This document shows positions 7,549 to 15,784 of a stretch of 55,099 nt of DNA, in pieces. Location: the NCBI GenBank assembly GCA_927407015.1, contig CAKMJT010000003.1, positions 1-55,099 on the forward strand, given 5' to 3'. The translations under genes and the position numbers were made by a program. The notes beneath the pieces were generated by a model. It saw only the letters and a program-made list of their open reading frames with translations. It had not been told where the DNA came from and searched no databases. Each line of letters begins with the position of its first letter. Position 1 is the stretch's first letter. The DNA is from an uncultured Proteiniphilum sp. (GTDB lineage: Bacteria > Bacteroidota > Bacteroidia > Bacteroidales > Dysgonomonadaceae).

Positions 7549-9513
7549 CTAAAAATTTACGGAATAGGCCCCGTTTTGTGTTACGTCATGTACCCTGATG
7601 CCCGACTGATCGCATTCCTTCACTACCTTATTGACGGTGAAACGGGGGAGTGAACTGTCCAGCACGATGACTGAGGGGTTGATCAGGCCGAGGATCTGCT
7701 TTATCTGGAATTCCCTGCAGCGGGACAGTATCAGGATATCTATCGGGAACCGTTCTTCTGCATAAAACCCCGATAAGGAGTCATCTGACAGGTGAAGGAT
7801 GCTCTTCCCGGGATGGGGAATAAAGCCGTTTTCGGGTACTACGGTCAGATACCGTGTGTGATGGTCGAACAGGCCTATTTCACTGGTGCCTGGACTGTTG
7901 AAGATGACCAGTTGCGGCGGTGGCTTGGTCAGTTTTTCGTGTGTGACTGACAGTTGAACCATCAAAACCAATGCCAGGGAAATGATGAGGTATCTGGGAC
8001 GATGTGAGTATAGAAACACGGTTACAAGAAAGACGAATAAAAGGAGCAGTACCAGCTGAAAAAAAGAGAGATGGCTGCCCGAGAGCCGCGCAAAGGGGAG
8101 TGATTCGGAGATATACACAATGCGAAGAATGAGCTCTGTGAATATTTGTACTATTGTCCGGAAAACGTCCTGCAGCAGACCGATAAGTCCTGTTTGGTGA
8201 ATCCCGAAAATGCCCAGAACCGTAAGAGGGACGGTTGCATACAGGATGATGCCTACGATCGGAACCACCAGCAGATTGGTGATAAAGAAATAGGTGGGGA
8301 ATGTACCGAAATAATAAAGTGTCAGGGGGAAAACACCTAGTTGTGCCGCGGTAGACACGGTGAACAAATCCCAGATATATTTCGCCACACGGGTTTTGGG
8401 GATGCAGAGTGACTGTATTTTCGGCTGGAAGAAAAGAATAGCAAAAACAGCGCCGAAACTCATTTGAAAGCTTACATCGAAGAGATTCATCGGTCTGAAG
8501 ATGAGAATCAAAAAAGCCGATGCTGCCAGTGTGTTATAGGTGAATCCCCTTTGATGCTGCATGCTGCCCAGACAGAATATCGTGATCATAATAGCTGCCC
8601 GGATAACGGAAGATGACATCCCGGCCATGAAAACATATCCCCAAAGGACGAGTATCACGATCCACTGACGCATCATAAACAGGTAGCCGGATTTGCCCAT
8701 GAACGAAAATATCAGGCTGATGATCAGGTAAATAATACCCACATGCAATCCGCTGACGGCCAGCACATGAGCGGTTCCGGATGCACGAAAGGCTTCCTGC
8801 AGGTCGTCGGAAAGACAGGCTTTATATCCGAGGGTGATGGCAGCGATAAATGCATATGCATCTTCATCAGGCAGGTACGAACGAAATAATGCCAGTGCTT
8901 TTCCTCGGATTCTTTGCGCCAAAACAGGAACGGTGCGTGATTCTCTACCGGTTTTCAGCCAGTTCTCAGCCGGAACATAGCCTGATGCGGAGAAACCTTT
9001 GATATGCATGTATCTGACATAATCAAAATCATCGGGGTTGCCGAAATTCTGAAACGGCTGCAGTCTGGCGCAAAAGAGTATCTCATCGCCCGGAACCAAT
9101 AATCGTGCTTCATCGGTCTGCTCCAGGTAGACAATCACTTTCTTTTCGAAGGGAGGGGCCGTCTTTACATGGCAGGCTATGGACCGGGGCTTGACTTCCG
9201 GAATATCCAGCATTGTGGCCACGTAGCTTTGTTCCCTCTCGGGGAAGGAAAAGCGAACACGCTGCTCCTGTTCACGGTATTGTCCGGCTGCCAGTGAAAA
9301 CAGAAAGATAAAAAGTCCGGAGCCAAACAACCATCTGAATTTGAAGCTATTACATTTTTCTACCCAAAAGGAGAGCAGCATCACCAGCAACCCGGACAAC
9401 CCAAACCTGAGGGTGGCGGATGCACTGATGTCAAAAGAAGAACTGGCCGCAATACCGGTGATCACGGGAAGTAAAAGACGATAGAAGGGTGTTTTTCCGA
9501 TCAGTGCGTTCAT
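7549..9513 (-). CDS. comEC: ComEC/Rec2-family membrane protein
   Basis: In naturally transformable bacteria ComEC forms the channel that passes single-stranded DNA into the cytoplasm. The 654-residue protein has N-terminal membrane segments, an OB-like DUF4131 region (about 85-190), and a competence domain with the marker HVLAVSGLHVGIIYLI near residue 250, followed by many hydrophobic helices to about residue 520. The last 120 residues resemble a remnant of the beta-lactamase-like domain (ILILSRCREFQIKQILGLI, VIVLDSSLPRF) but no HxHxDH zinc site is visible. Short ComEC versions like this are common in Bacteroidetes. It lies between rpe and the DHH gene on the same strand. DNA uptake itself is not shown by anything else here. 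Confidence 0.85.
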   Translation of the reverse strand: MNALIGKTPFYRLLLPVITGIAASSSFDISASATLRFGLSGLLVMLLSFWVEKCNSFKFRWLFGSGLFIFLFSLAAGQYREQEQRVRFSFPEREQSYVATMLDIPEVKPRSIACHVKTAPPFEKKVIVYLEQTDEARLLVPGDEILFCARLQPFQNFGNPDDFDYVRYMHIKGFSASGYVPAENWLKTGRESRTVPVLAQRIRGKALALFRSYLPDEDAYAFIAAITLGYKACLSDDLQEAFRASGTAHVLAVSGLHVGIIYLIISLIFSFMGKSGYLFMMRQWIVILVLWGYVFMAGMSSSVIRAAIMITIFCLGSMQHQRGFTYNTLAASAFLILIFRPMNLFDVSFQMSFGAVFAILFFQPKIQSLCIPKTRVAKYIWDLFTVSTAAQLGVFPLTLYYFGTFPTYFFITNLLVVPIVGIILYATVPLTVLGIFGIHQTGLIGLLQDVFRTIVQIFTELILRIVYISESLPFARLSGSHLSFFQLVLLLLFVFLVTVFLYSHRPRYLIISLALVLMVQLSVTHEKLTKPPPQLVIFNSPGTSEIGLFDHHTRYLTVVPENGFIPHPGKSILHLSDDSLSGFYAEERFPIDILILSRCREFQIKQILGLINPSVIVLDSSLPRFTVNKVVKECDQSGIRVHDVTQNGAYSVNF

Positions 9514-9599
9514 CTTACACGCTCATCCAAAACAACATAACATACACCCGGTAACGAACCGATGGCATCTGAAAGGTGCAAAAAAGAGGTCAGCAGTGC

Positions 9600-10250
9600 C
9601 TACAGGGCCCTCAGCAGGCGGATCATCTCTCCGGGATCCTCCGCGGAAAAAATAAAACTACCCGCCACAAGTACATCAGCACCTGCATCAACCAGCATCC
9701 TGCCTGTTTCCAGGTTTACACCGCCATCGACTTCAATCAGCGCAGAGGCCTGTTGTTTCAGAATCATCTCTTTCAGCTGTGCCACTTTCCTTACGGTATG
9801 CGCGATGAATTGCTGTCCCCCGAAACCCGGATTCACTGACATGAGAAGGACCATATCCAGATCGGGCAGAATATCTTCCAGAAGCGACACCGGGGTATGG
9901 GGATTCAATGTAACCGCAGGCTTCATCCCTTTTTTTCTGATTTCATTAACGATCCTGTGCAAGTGAGTACAGGCCTCGTAATGGACATTCATCAGGGTGG
10001 CTCCCGTAGCCGCTATGTCATCGATAAACTTTTCGGGTTGTACAATCATCAGATGTGCATCCAGCGGCTTATGGGTGACCTTTTTCAGGAGGTTGATCAC
10101 GGGAAATCCGAAAGATATGTTCGGCACGAAAACGCCATCCATGATGTCGAGATGTATCCAGTCTGCTTCACTCCGGTTCAGCATGTCAATATCTCTTCCG
10201 AGATGCAGGAAATCGGCCGCCAACAGCGACGGTGCTACTATTGTGCTCAT
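9600..10250 (-). CDS. rpe: Ribulose-phosphate 3-epimerase
   Basis: Interconverts ribulose-5-phosphate and xylulose-5-phosphate in the pentose phosphate pathway. The 216-residue TIM barrel shows all family blocks: APSLLAADF at the start, HLDIMDGVFVPNISFG with catalytic Asp and the metal ligands, DAHLMIV, MSVNPGFGGQ, EVDGGVN with the second catalytic Asp, and the phosphate loop VAGSFIF. The length is normal. A canonical promoter precedes it by 20 bp. The comEC-like gene follows after 86 bp on the same strand. Confidence 0.96.
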   Translation of the reverse strand: MSTIVAPSLLAADFLHLGRDIDMLNRSEADWIHLDIMDGVFVPNISFGFPVINLLKKVTHKPLDAHLMIVQPEKFIDDIAATGATLMNVHYEACTHLHRIVNEIRKKGMKPAVTLNPHTPVSLLEDILPDLDMVLLMSVNPGFGGQQFIAHTVRKVAQLKEMILKQQASALIEVDGGVNLETGRMLVDAGADVLVAGSFIFSAEDPGEMIRLLRAL

Positions 10251-10270
10251 ACATTTTCAGTTTGTCTTCT

Positions 10271-10300
10271 CAAAGATAGAGAAAAATCGTCACAACCAAA
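10271..10300 (-). promoter_or_regulatory. Promoter of rpe
   Basis: Minus strand: -33 TTTG at 10300-10297, 18-bp spacer, -7 TATCTTTG at 10278-10271. Transcription would start a few bases before the rpe ATG at 10250. Confidence 0.65.
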
Positions 10301-10347
10301 AAAATGGACTTTATTCTGCGCCAATACAACGGTCGGGGAGGTACCGT

Positions 10348-10509
10348 TCAGTTTATCATGAACAGGTTGTCGGGGAGATGCATCCCTTGTATCGAATGAC
10401 AGCTGCCTGCATACTGCCTGATGATAGCCAGTGTAAGTTCAGCGGGTTTGGTTTCGACACCGGAGACATACTTTATGCGGGATTTGTCTTTGGGAATCCG
10501 TTTGCTCAT
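10348..10509 (-). CDS. Small hypothetical protein, 53 residues
   Basis: An ATG at 10509-10507 opens a 53-codon frame that ends with TGA at 10350-10348. The product begins MSKRIPKDKSRIKYVSGVET and continues with a helical KPAELTLAIIRQYAG; the N-terminus is very basic and the C-terminus is neutral (LPDNLFMIN). It has no signal peptide or membrane segment. Amino-acid make-up and codon choice resemble the neighbours, and it fills an otherwise long gap upstream of rpe on the same strand, with the rpe promoter between them. I do not recognise a domain. It could be a conserved short Bacteroidales protein or a chance frame. Confidence 0.5.
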   Translation of the reverse strand: MSKRIPKDKSRIKYVSGVETKPAELTLAIIRQYAGSCHSIQGMHLPDNLFMIN

Positions 10510-10607
10510 CAGCAATCATTTTTATACTATTGAAACGTTTTTGAAACCCGTTTATTGCCGGCCTCCAAAAAAAACGGTAAAATGCTTATTTATACATACA
10601 TTTTACA

Positions 10608-10615
10608 TATCTTTG
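10608..10615 (+). promoter_or_regulatory. -7 box of the TlpA-family gene
   Basis: TATCTTTG, 28 bp before the ATG at 10644, followed by an A-rich leader with AGAAGAAAA next to the start. No good -33 TTG. Confidence 0.5.
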
Positions 10616-10643
10616 CCCTGTTTAATTATAAAAAAGAAGAAAA

Positions 10644-11756
10644 ATGAGAAAACTAATTTATCTTTTCATAGCGGCGGGTGTTCTCCTGTCGTGCCAGAAC
10701 AGCAAGAAATATACGATCAGCGGAACAGTAGCCGATGAAGTTTATGAGGGTACCAGCGTCTATATGCAACAGATGACTGATGATGCGATGATTACGACCG
10801 ATACGGCCATGGTGCAAAACGGCACTTTTTCCTTTTCAGGGGCAGCCGATACGACCGTACTTCGTTTCATCACGCTGGATGAAACGAAGAACCCCCAGCA
10901 AGAGACCAGGATCCCGGTACTGTTGGAACCGGGTAAGCTGAAGGTGAGGTTTGATTCTGTGATCACAGTGAAAGGTACCAGAGTAAACGATGCCTACACC
11001 GATTTCAGGATGAAACAGAGGGATTTGGTGAAAGAAATCAGAGGAGTCGTTGAAGAGTACAACCGTGCAACGGCTGCCGGCACCATGACCGATACCCTGG
11101 AAGCAGAGGTCAACAAAAAGTATGACAGTATCAGCGGTCAGTTGACCGACTTGAATTTCAATTTTATCAAGGAGAATATAGGAAACGATCTGGGGAAATA
11201 TTCATTCATGGCCTCCTCATCCATGTTTGAGCCTGAACAACAGAAAGAAATTCTCGCCCTTGCCGACGACGAGTTCAAAGCCGGCAAAAATATTCAAAGG
11301 GTGCTGAAACGTTTGGAAAACCTGGAAAATGTGGCCGTCGGGAAGAAATTCGTTGATTTCACCCTGAAAGATACCGAAGGGAAAGAGGTTTCACTTTCCG
11401 ATTATGCGGGAAAAGGGAAATATGTACTGGTTGATTTCTGGGCCGCATGGTGCGGACCCTGTCGTCAGGAGATGCCCAATGTTGTTGCAGCCTACAATAC
11501 GTACAAATCGAAAGGATTTGAAGTGGTGGGTGTCTCATTTGATCAGGAGTACGACAAATGGACGCAGGGTATTAAAGAGCTGGAAATGACCTGGCCGCAG
11601 ATGTCCGATCTGCAGTATTGGGAAAGTCCGGTGGTGGAGCTCTATGCCATCAACGGAATACCCCACACCATCCTGCTGGATAAAGAGGGTGTGATCATTG
11701 AAAAGAATCTGAGAGGTGACGCTCTGAACGCTAAGTTGGCAGAATTGATGCCCTAA
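10644..11756 (+). CDS. TlpA-family thiol-disulfide oxidoreductase lipoprotein (DUF4369 + thioredoxin fold)
   Basis: A 370-residue envelope lipoprotein: signal MRKLIYLFIAAGVLLSC with acylated Cys17. Residues about 22-115 match the DUF4369 beta-domain (YTISGTVADEVYEGTSVYMQ) usually fused to TlpA proteins in this phylum. A helical linker follows. The thioredoxin-like domain (about 235-370) has VLVDFWAAWCGPCRQEM with the redox CGPC near 270-273 and the cis-proline in NGIPHTILLD. It probably reduces or shuffles disulfides of exported proteins or c-type cytochromes; the partner is unknown. It is transcribed alone, with its own -7 box and a strong terminator behind it. Confidence 0.9.
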   Translation: MRKLIYLFIAAGVLLSCQNSKKYTISGTVADEVYEGTSVYMQQMTDDAMITTDTAMVQNGTFSFSGAADTTVLRFITLDETKNPQQETRIPVLLEPGKLKVRFDSVITVKGTRVNDAYTDFRMKQRDLVKEIRGVVEEYNRATAAGTMTDTLEAEVNKKYDSISGQLTDLNFNFIKENIGNDLGKYSFMASSSMFEPEQQKEILALADDEFKAGKNIQRVLKRLENLENVAVGKKFVDFTLKDTEGKEVSLSDYAGKGKYVLVDFWAAWCGPCRQEMPNVVAAYNTYKSKGFEVVGVSFDQEYDKWTQGIKELEMTWPQMSDLQYWESPVVELYAINGIPHTILLDKEGVIIEKNLRGDALNAKLAELMP

Positions 11757-11780
11757 CAGTGTTCTACGAAAACATACAGG

Positions 11781-11814
11781 AAAAATGAGCCGCTGAATAA
11801 GGCTCATTTTTTTT
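11781..11814 (+). terminator. Rho-independent terminator after the TlpA-family gene
   Basis: Stem AAAAATGAGCC / GGCTCATTTTT, 8-nt loop, then more T residues (to 11814), 25 bp after the stop. Confidence 0.9.
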
Positions 11815-11841
11815 GTTTACCGAAATTTATATCTATTTTTG
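11812..11841 (+). promoter_or_regulatory. Promoter of the amidase gene
   Basis: -33 TTTG at 11812-11815 (inside the upstream terminator T run), 18-bp spacer, -7 TATTTTTG at 11834-11841. It ends 15 bp before the ATG at 11857 and rules out the in-frame TTG at 11839 as a start. Confidence 0.7.
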
Positions 11842-11856
11842 CAAAAAGAAATCCAC

Positions 11857-12951
11857 ATGAAACCATATAAAAAGCTGTTTTTTTTACTGTTTTTGGGTGC
11901 ATTTCTCACTCTTTTTTTCACGCCACCCACCTTGGCGCAAAACGGCAAATTCACAGTGGTGATTGATCCGGGGCACGGGGGAAAGGATCCCGGTGCAGTA
12001 GGTTCCTCTTCCAAAGAGAAAGAGATCGTGTTGTCGGTGGGCCGGAAGTTGGGACAACTTATCAGCAGCAATCATCCCGATGTGAATGTGTTGTATACCC
12101 GCAGCAGCGATCAGTTTGTGGCACTGGATAAGAGGGCTGCCATCGCCAGCAAGGCGCATGCCGATCTGTTTATATCCATCCATTGCAATGCGCTTGATCG
12201 CAAGCGTACCTCCCCTCAAGGCGTAGAGACATTCGTTCTGGGGCTGCACCGGAGCAAGGACAACCTGGATGTGGCGAAAGCGGAGAATGCGGTGATCATG
12301 TACGAGGATGATTATTCGGTCAAATATGAAGGATTCAATCCCAATGAACCTGAATCGTACATCATCTTTGAGTTTATGGCCAATGAATTTCTCGATCAAA
12401 GCGTGTATCTGGCCACACTCGTCCAGAATCAGCTGGTATCGAACTCGAAAAGAGTCAACAGGAGTGTACGCCAGGCAGGATTCCTTGTACTGAGAGAGGT
12501 GGCAATGCCGAGTATCCTCGTCGAGCTGGGATATATCAGCAACAGACAGGATGAAAAATTTCTGAAGAGCGAGAGCGGACAAACCTCCCTGGCCAGATCC
12601 CTGTACAACGGTTTCAGGGACTATAAGAGAGAGCACGACAAAAAGAGTGTGGTGTTCACCAACGCCGACAGCCGCCGCATGGAAACGAACGCGAATGTAT
12701 CATCAGGCAGTGTGGCCGATGGAAAAGAATACAGAGTTCAATTCCTCACCGCCTCCCATAAATATGAAAATCAGGCATCAGTATTCAAAGGATTAAGTCC
12801 TGTAGATTATTACACCGACGGTTCTCTATATAAATATACCTATGGAAGCACAACCAGCCCGGAAGAGATTAAAAAGACGCTCAGGGAGGTACATAAAAAA
12901 TTCAAGGATGCTTTCATTGTTGAGTTTCTGGATGGACAGCGCGTAAAATAA
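11857..12951 (+). CDS. Exported N-acetylmuramoyl-L-alanine amidase with SPOR-like tail
   Basis: Cleaves the amide bond between N-acetylmuramic acid and the stem peptide, in the periplasm, as needed for daughter-cell separation. The 364 residues begin with a signal peptide (MKPYKKLFFLLFLGAFLTLF, cleavage near LAQ-N). The Amidase_3 domain (30-255) carries the zinc motifs VVIDPGHGGKDPG (His40), KEKEIV (Glu56), FISIHCNAL and the catalytic ILVELGYISN. The last 75 residues (EYRVQFLTASHKYEN to AFIVEFLDG) resemble a SPOR-like fold, which would bind denuded glycan at the septum; that part is less certain. The ATG at 11857 is chosen from the promoter position. The MCE gene follows after 70 bp and may be co-transcribed. 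Confidence 0.92.
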   Translation: MKPYKKLFFLLFLGAFLTLFFTPPTLAQNGKFTVVIDPGHGGKDPGAVGSSSKEKEIVLSVGRKLGQLISSNHPDVNVLYTRSSDQFVALDKRAAIASKAHADLFISIHCNALDRKRTSPQGVETFVLGLHRSKDNLDVAKAENAVIMYEDDYSVKYEGFNPNEPESYIIFEFMANEFLDQSVYLATLVQNQLVSNSKRVNRSVRQAGFLVLREVAMPSILVELGYISNRQDEKFLKSESGQTSLARSLYNGFRDYKREHDKKSVVFTNADSRRMETNANVSSGSVADGKEYRVQFLTASHKYENQASVFKGLSPVDYYTDGSLYKYTYGSTTSPEEIKKTLREVHKKFKDAFIVEFLDGQRVK

Positions 12952-13021
12952 CAGATTCTTTCAATGTATGAGACGGGCGCAGCAATAATCTAACGATAGT
13001 GAATATCAACAGTTAAATCGT

Positions 13022-13915
13022 ATGAAAAAAAATATTACCAGAAATGCGCTTATAGGCCTCGCATTTATTGCCAGCCTCTTCATGATTTATTTCGGGATTA
13101 ATTTCCTGAAAGGACTCAACGTACTCAAAAAACAAAATCAATATTATGCCGTTTTTGATGATGTATCCAAATTACTCATCTCTTCGCCCGTTTATGTGAA
13201 AGGTTATCAGATCGGGCTGATCAACCATATCGAGATACTCAGCCCTGATCCGTTGCGTTTTGCCGTCGGTATCAATCTGGAAGAAGCGCTGCGGATTACC
13301 GAGGGGAGTTACCTCGAATATGGTATCGATATGTTTGGCGCTTCCACCGTGAATCTCGTGATGGCACCCTCGGATGATTACCTTCAACCCGGGGATACGC
13401 TCACAGGGGGCAGAGAAATTGGCCTGATGGACGGAGTGGCCGGGGTAATGCCGAAAGCGGACTCCATCCTGATGCGGATCGATTCCGTCCTCCTGACCTT
13501 ACACCGGTTGATGTCGAATCCATCCTGGGAAAGATCGATTGAAGGCATCGGCAGTACCGTAGATCAATTGAACCGCTCCAGTGCAAGTCTGAACAGGATC
13601 GTGGGATCACTCGAAAAAGAGCTGCCCGAGATCAGCAGCAATCTGTCTTCGGTCTCCAACGATTTGAAGACGGTTAGCGGTGAACTCAGCCGGATGGATT
13701 TGGAAAACACATTCTCCAACATTGATGAGACCGTGAATAATTTAAAATTGATGACGGCTAAGATCAACAGCAAGGATAATTCACTGGGATTGTTAATGAA
13801 CGACACAAAACTTCACGACAGTCTTAATGTAACAATTGATACGGCGACCAAATTGCTCGAAGACATACGGCAAAATCCTGAACGATATCTGAGCGTAAAA
13901 GTGCGTTTATTCTAA
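13022..13915 (+). CDS. MCE-family (MlaD-like) lipid-transport protein
   Basis: MlaD-type proteins form periplasmic rings that carry lipids between inner and outer membranes. The 297-residue product has an N-terminal membrane anchor (about residues 9-28), one MCE domain (YYAVFDDVSKLLISSPVYVKGYQIG, about 38-115, including YGIDMFGASTVNLV), and a long helical tail (VDQLNRSSASLNRIVGSLEK to SNDLKTVSGEL) with heptad-like spacing that fits a coiled tube. It follows the amidase on the same strand. Permease and ATPase partners (MlaE, MlaF) are not in this window. Confidence 0.9.
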   Translation: MKKNITRNALIGLAFIASLFMIYFGINFLKGLNVLKKQNQYYAVFDDVSKLLISSPVYVKGYQIGLINHIEILSPDPLRFAVGINLEEALRITEGSYLEYGIDMFGASTVNLVMAPSDDYLQPGDTLTGGREIGLMDGVAGVMPKADSILMRIDSVLLTLHRLMSNPSWERSIEGIGSTVDQLNRSSASLNRIVGSLEKELPEISSNLSSVSNDLKTVSGELSRMDLENTFSNIDETVNNLKLMTAKINSKDNSLGLLMNDTKLHDSLNVTIDTATKLLEDIRQNPERYLSVKVRLF

Positions 13916-14274
13916 GTTTGCGAGGTTTCAATTTTGAATCTTCTCCAAAACTTAATTAGAATTGTTCTAAATAATGATCTTGGGGAAAATCAGTTCGAAA
14001 CTCTTTGGTTGTCCGTTGTTAAGTAACAAAAATGTAATATCTTTGTACTTGTGGGGTGTCCGGGTCTTTTTATTATATCACCTTGTTAATCAGCTATGTC
14101 TGAATTGAAAAAATAGTGTATCCGGTTAATACATAGAGTTTTATATCTATTTGGTTGATAAATAGCGTTTTTTTTTGGAAATAAAATTCGCTTAAAAAGT
14201 TCATTTTTTTTTCTCGTTTTTTTTTTGAAAATTTGTATCCTGTTACAGGAAAGAAAAGGATCATTTTGAACTCA
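13916..14274 (+). promoter_or_regulatory. dnaA leader region
   Basis: A 359-bp AT-rich stretch with no gene. A promoter-like pair TTG (14016-14018), 19 bp, TATCTTTG (14038-14045) would leave a dnaA leader of roughly 220 nt with long T runs (14170-14229). No TTATCCACA-type DnaA box was seen on either strand, so this does not look like a replication origin. Confidence 0.45.
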
Positions 14275-15678
14275 ATGAATAGCGACTGCCGACTTTTATG
14301 GAACAATTGTTTGAATGTGATTCGGGACAACATCCCCGAGCCGGCGTTCAACACTTGGTTTCTGCCAATTGTTCCGTTAAAATACAAGGATCATGTACTT
14401 ACTGTACAGGTTCCCAGTCAGTTTTTTTATGAGTATCTGGAAGATAAGTACCTCGACCTGATCCAGCAGACCCTGTACCGTGAAATAGGGGAGGGCACCA
14501 TCCTCAATTACCGCATTTTAGTCGAAACGGAAAGCAATACGGTTGTCGAACTGAGGGGAGAAAGCAAGCCGTTTGCCGGAAACGACAAGAACAATTCCAA
14601 AAAAATCAGTACAAAGGTACCCAGTCCTTTCGACAGGGTTGAGACATCAGAATTTGATTCACAAATCAATTCAAAATACAGATTCGACAACTTCTTTGAG
14701 GGTGAGAGTAACCGTCTGGCACGAACGGCAGCTGAGGCAGTGGGTAACAATCCGGCAAAAACCGCCTTCAATCCGCTCTTTGTACACGGACATTCAGGGG
14801 TAGGGAAAACGCATCTTTGCCACGCTGTCGGGTCGAAAGTACAGGAACTCTATCCCGACAAGAAGGTGCTGTACCTCTCTGCCCACCTGTTCAAGGTGCA
14901 GTTTACCGATGCCCGCCGTTTCAATACGATCAACGATTTCATCAATTTCTACCAGAGTATCGATGTATTGATTATTGACGATATTCATGAATTGTCGGGA
15001 CTGGAAAAAACGCAGAATACCTTTTTCCATATTTTCAATCATCTGCACCAGAACAACAAGCAGCTGATCATGACCTCAGATTGTCCTCCTATGGATATGC
15101 AGGGGATGGAAGAACGCCTGCTCACCCGTTTTCGCTGGGGGCTCACGACCAAGCTGGAGCGTCCCGACAAGGAGTTACGCAAAAAGATTCTGCAGAACAA
15201 GGTCTTGTCTGACGGACTCTCCATACCCGAAAATGTGATTGAGTTCATCGCTGAGAATGTGACGGAGAATGTGCGCGACCTGGAGGGTATTGTGGTATCA
15301 CTCATGGCACACTCCATCATTAACAATCGGGAGATTGATATGAATCTGGCAAGAAGGGTGCTGGAGCAGAGCATTAAATTTGAGCGAAAACGAATCACGG
15401 TGCAGAAAATTCAGGATACTGTCTCTGATTTTTTCAGCATCAAAAAAGAACTGATCCAGTCATCATCCCGAAAACGGGAGATTGTACAGGCACGTCAAGT
15501 GACCATGTATTTCATCAAAAAACACACTGAGCTATCGCTGTCACAGATAGGACTGCAGGTAGGTAACCGTAATCATGCCACCGTACTTCATGCATGCAAT
15601 ACAGTGAAAAACTTTTATGAGGTTGACAAAAGTTTCCGCTCAGATATAGAAGAGATCGAAAGGATTCTTAACACCTGA
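14275..15678 (+). CDS. dnaA: Chromosomal replication initiator DnaA
   Basis: The ATP-dependent initiator that melts oriC and loads the helicase. The 467-residue product shows the four DnaA parts: N-terminal interaction domain (SDCRLLWNNCLNVIRDNIPE), a variable linker (about 85-130), the AAA+ domain with GHSGVGKTHL (about 171-180) and LIIDDIHEL (about 229-237), and the C-terminal DNA-box reader QVGNRNHATVLHACNTV (about 430-446). The ATG at 14275 gives the usual N-terminus; a TTG 42 bp upstream is in frame but would add an unrelated extension. Purine-rich AGGAAAGAAAAGGA precedes the start. It stands alone, without dnaN or gyrase neighbours. Confidence 0.97.
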   Translation: MNSDCRLLWNNCLNVIRDNIPEPAFNTWFLPIVPLKYKDHVLTVQVPSQFFYEYLEDKYLDLIQQTLYREIGEGTILNYRILVETESNTVVELRGESKPFAGNDKNNSKKISTKVPSPFDRVETSEFDSQINSKYRFDNFFEGESNRLARTAAEAVGNNPAKTAFNPLFVHGHSGVGKTHLCHAVGSKVQELYPDKKVLYLSAHLFKVQFTDARRFNTINDFINFYQSIDVLIIDDIHELSGLEKTQNTFFHIFNHLHQNNKQLIMTSDCPPMDMQGMEERLLTRFRWGLTTKLERPDKELRKKILQNKVLSDGLSIPENVIEFIAENVTENVRDLEGIVVSLMAHSIINNREIDMNLARRVLEQSIKFERKRITVQKIQDTVSDFFSIKKELIQSSSRKREIVQARQVTMYFIKKHTELSLSQIGLQVGNRNHATVLHACNTVKNFYEVDKSFRSDIEEIERILNT

Positions 15679-15757
15679 TATTTCTCGTGATCCGTTATTA
15701 ACCTTCTTTTTTTTCTTTTTTTATCGTTTTATGCATGGCATACTTCGATGAAATAAG

Positions 15758-15765
15758 TATATTTG
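15758..15765 (+). promoter_or_regulatory. -7 box of the endonuclease I gene
   Basis: TATATTTG, 19 bp before the ATG at 15785; no clear -33. Confidence 0.45.
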
Positions 15766-15784
15766 CACCCATGTCATATAAGAA

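Noticed and set aside
11839..11856. TTG start for the amidase
   Set aside because: The codon lies inside the -7 promoter box; transcription would start after it.
13916..14274. Replication origin next to dnaA
   Set aside because: No DnaA boxes or regular AT-rich repeats were found on either strand.
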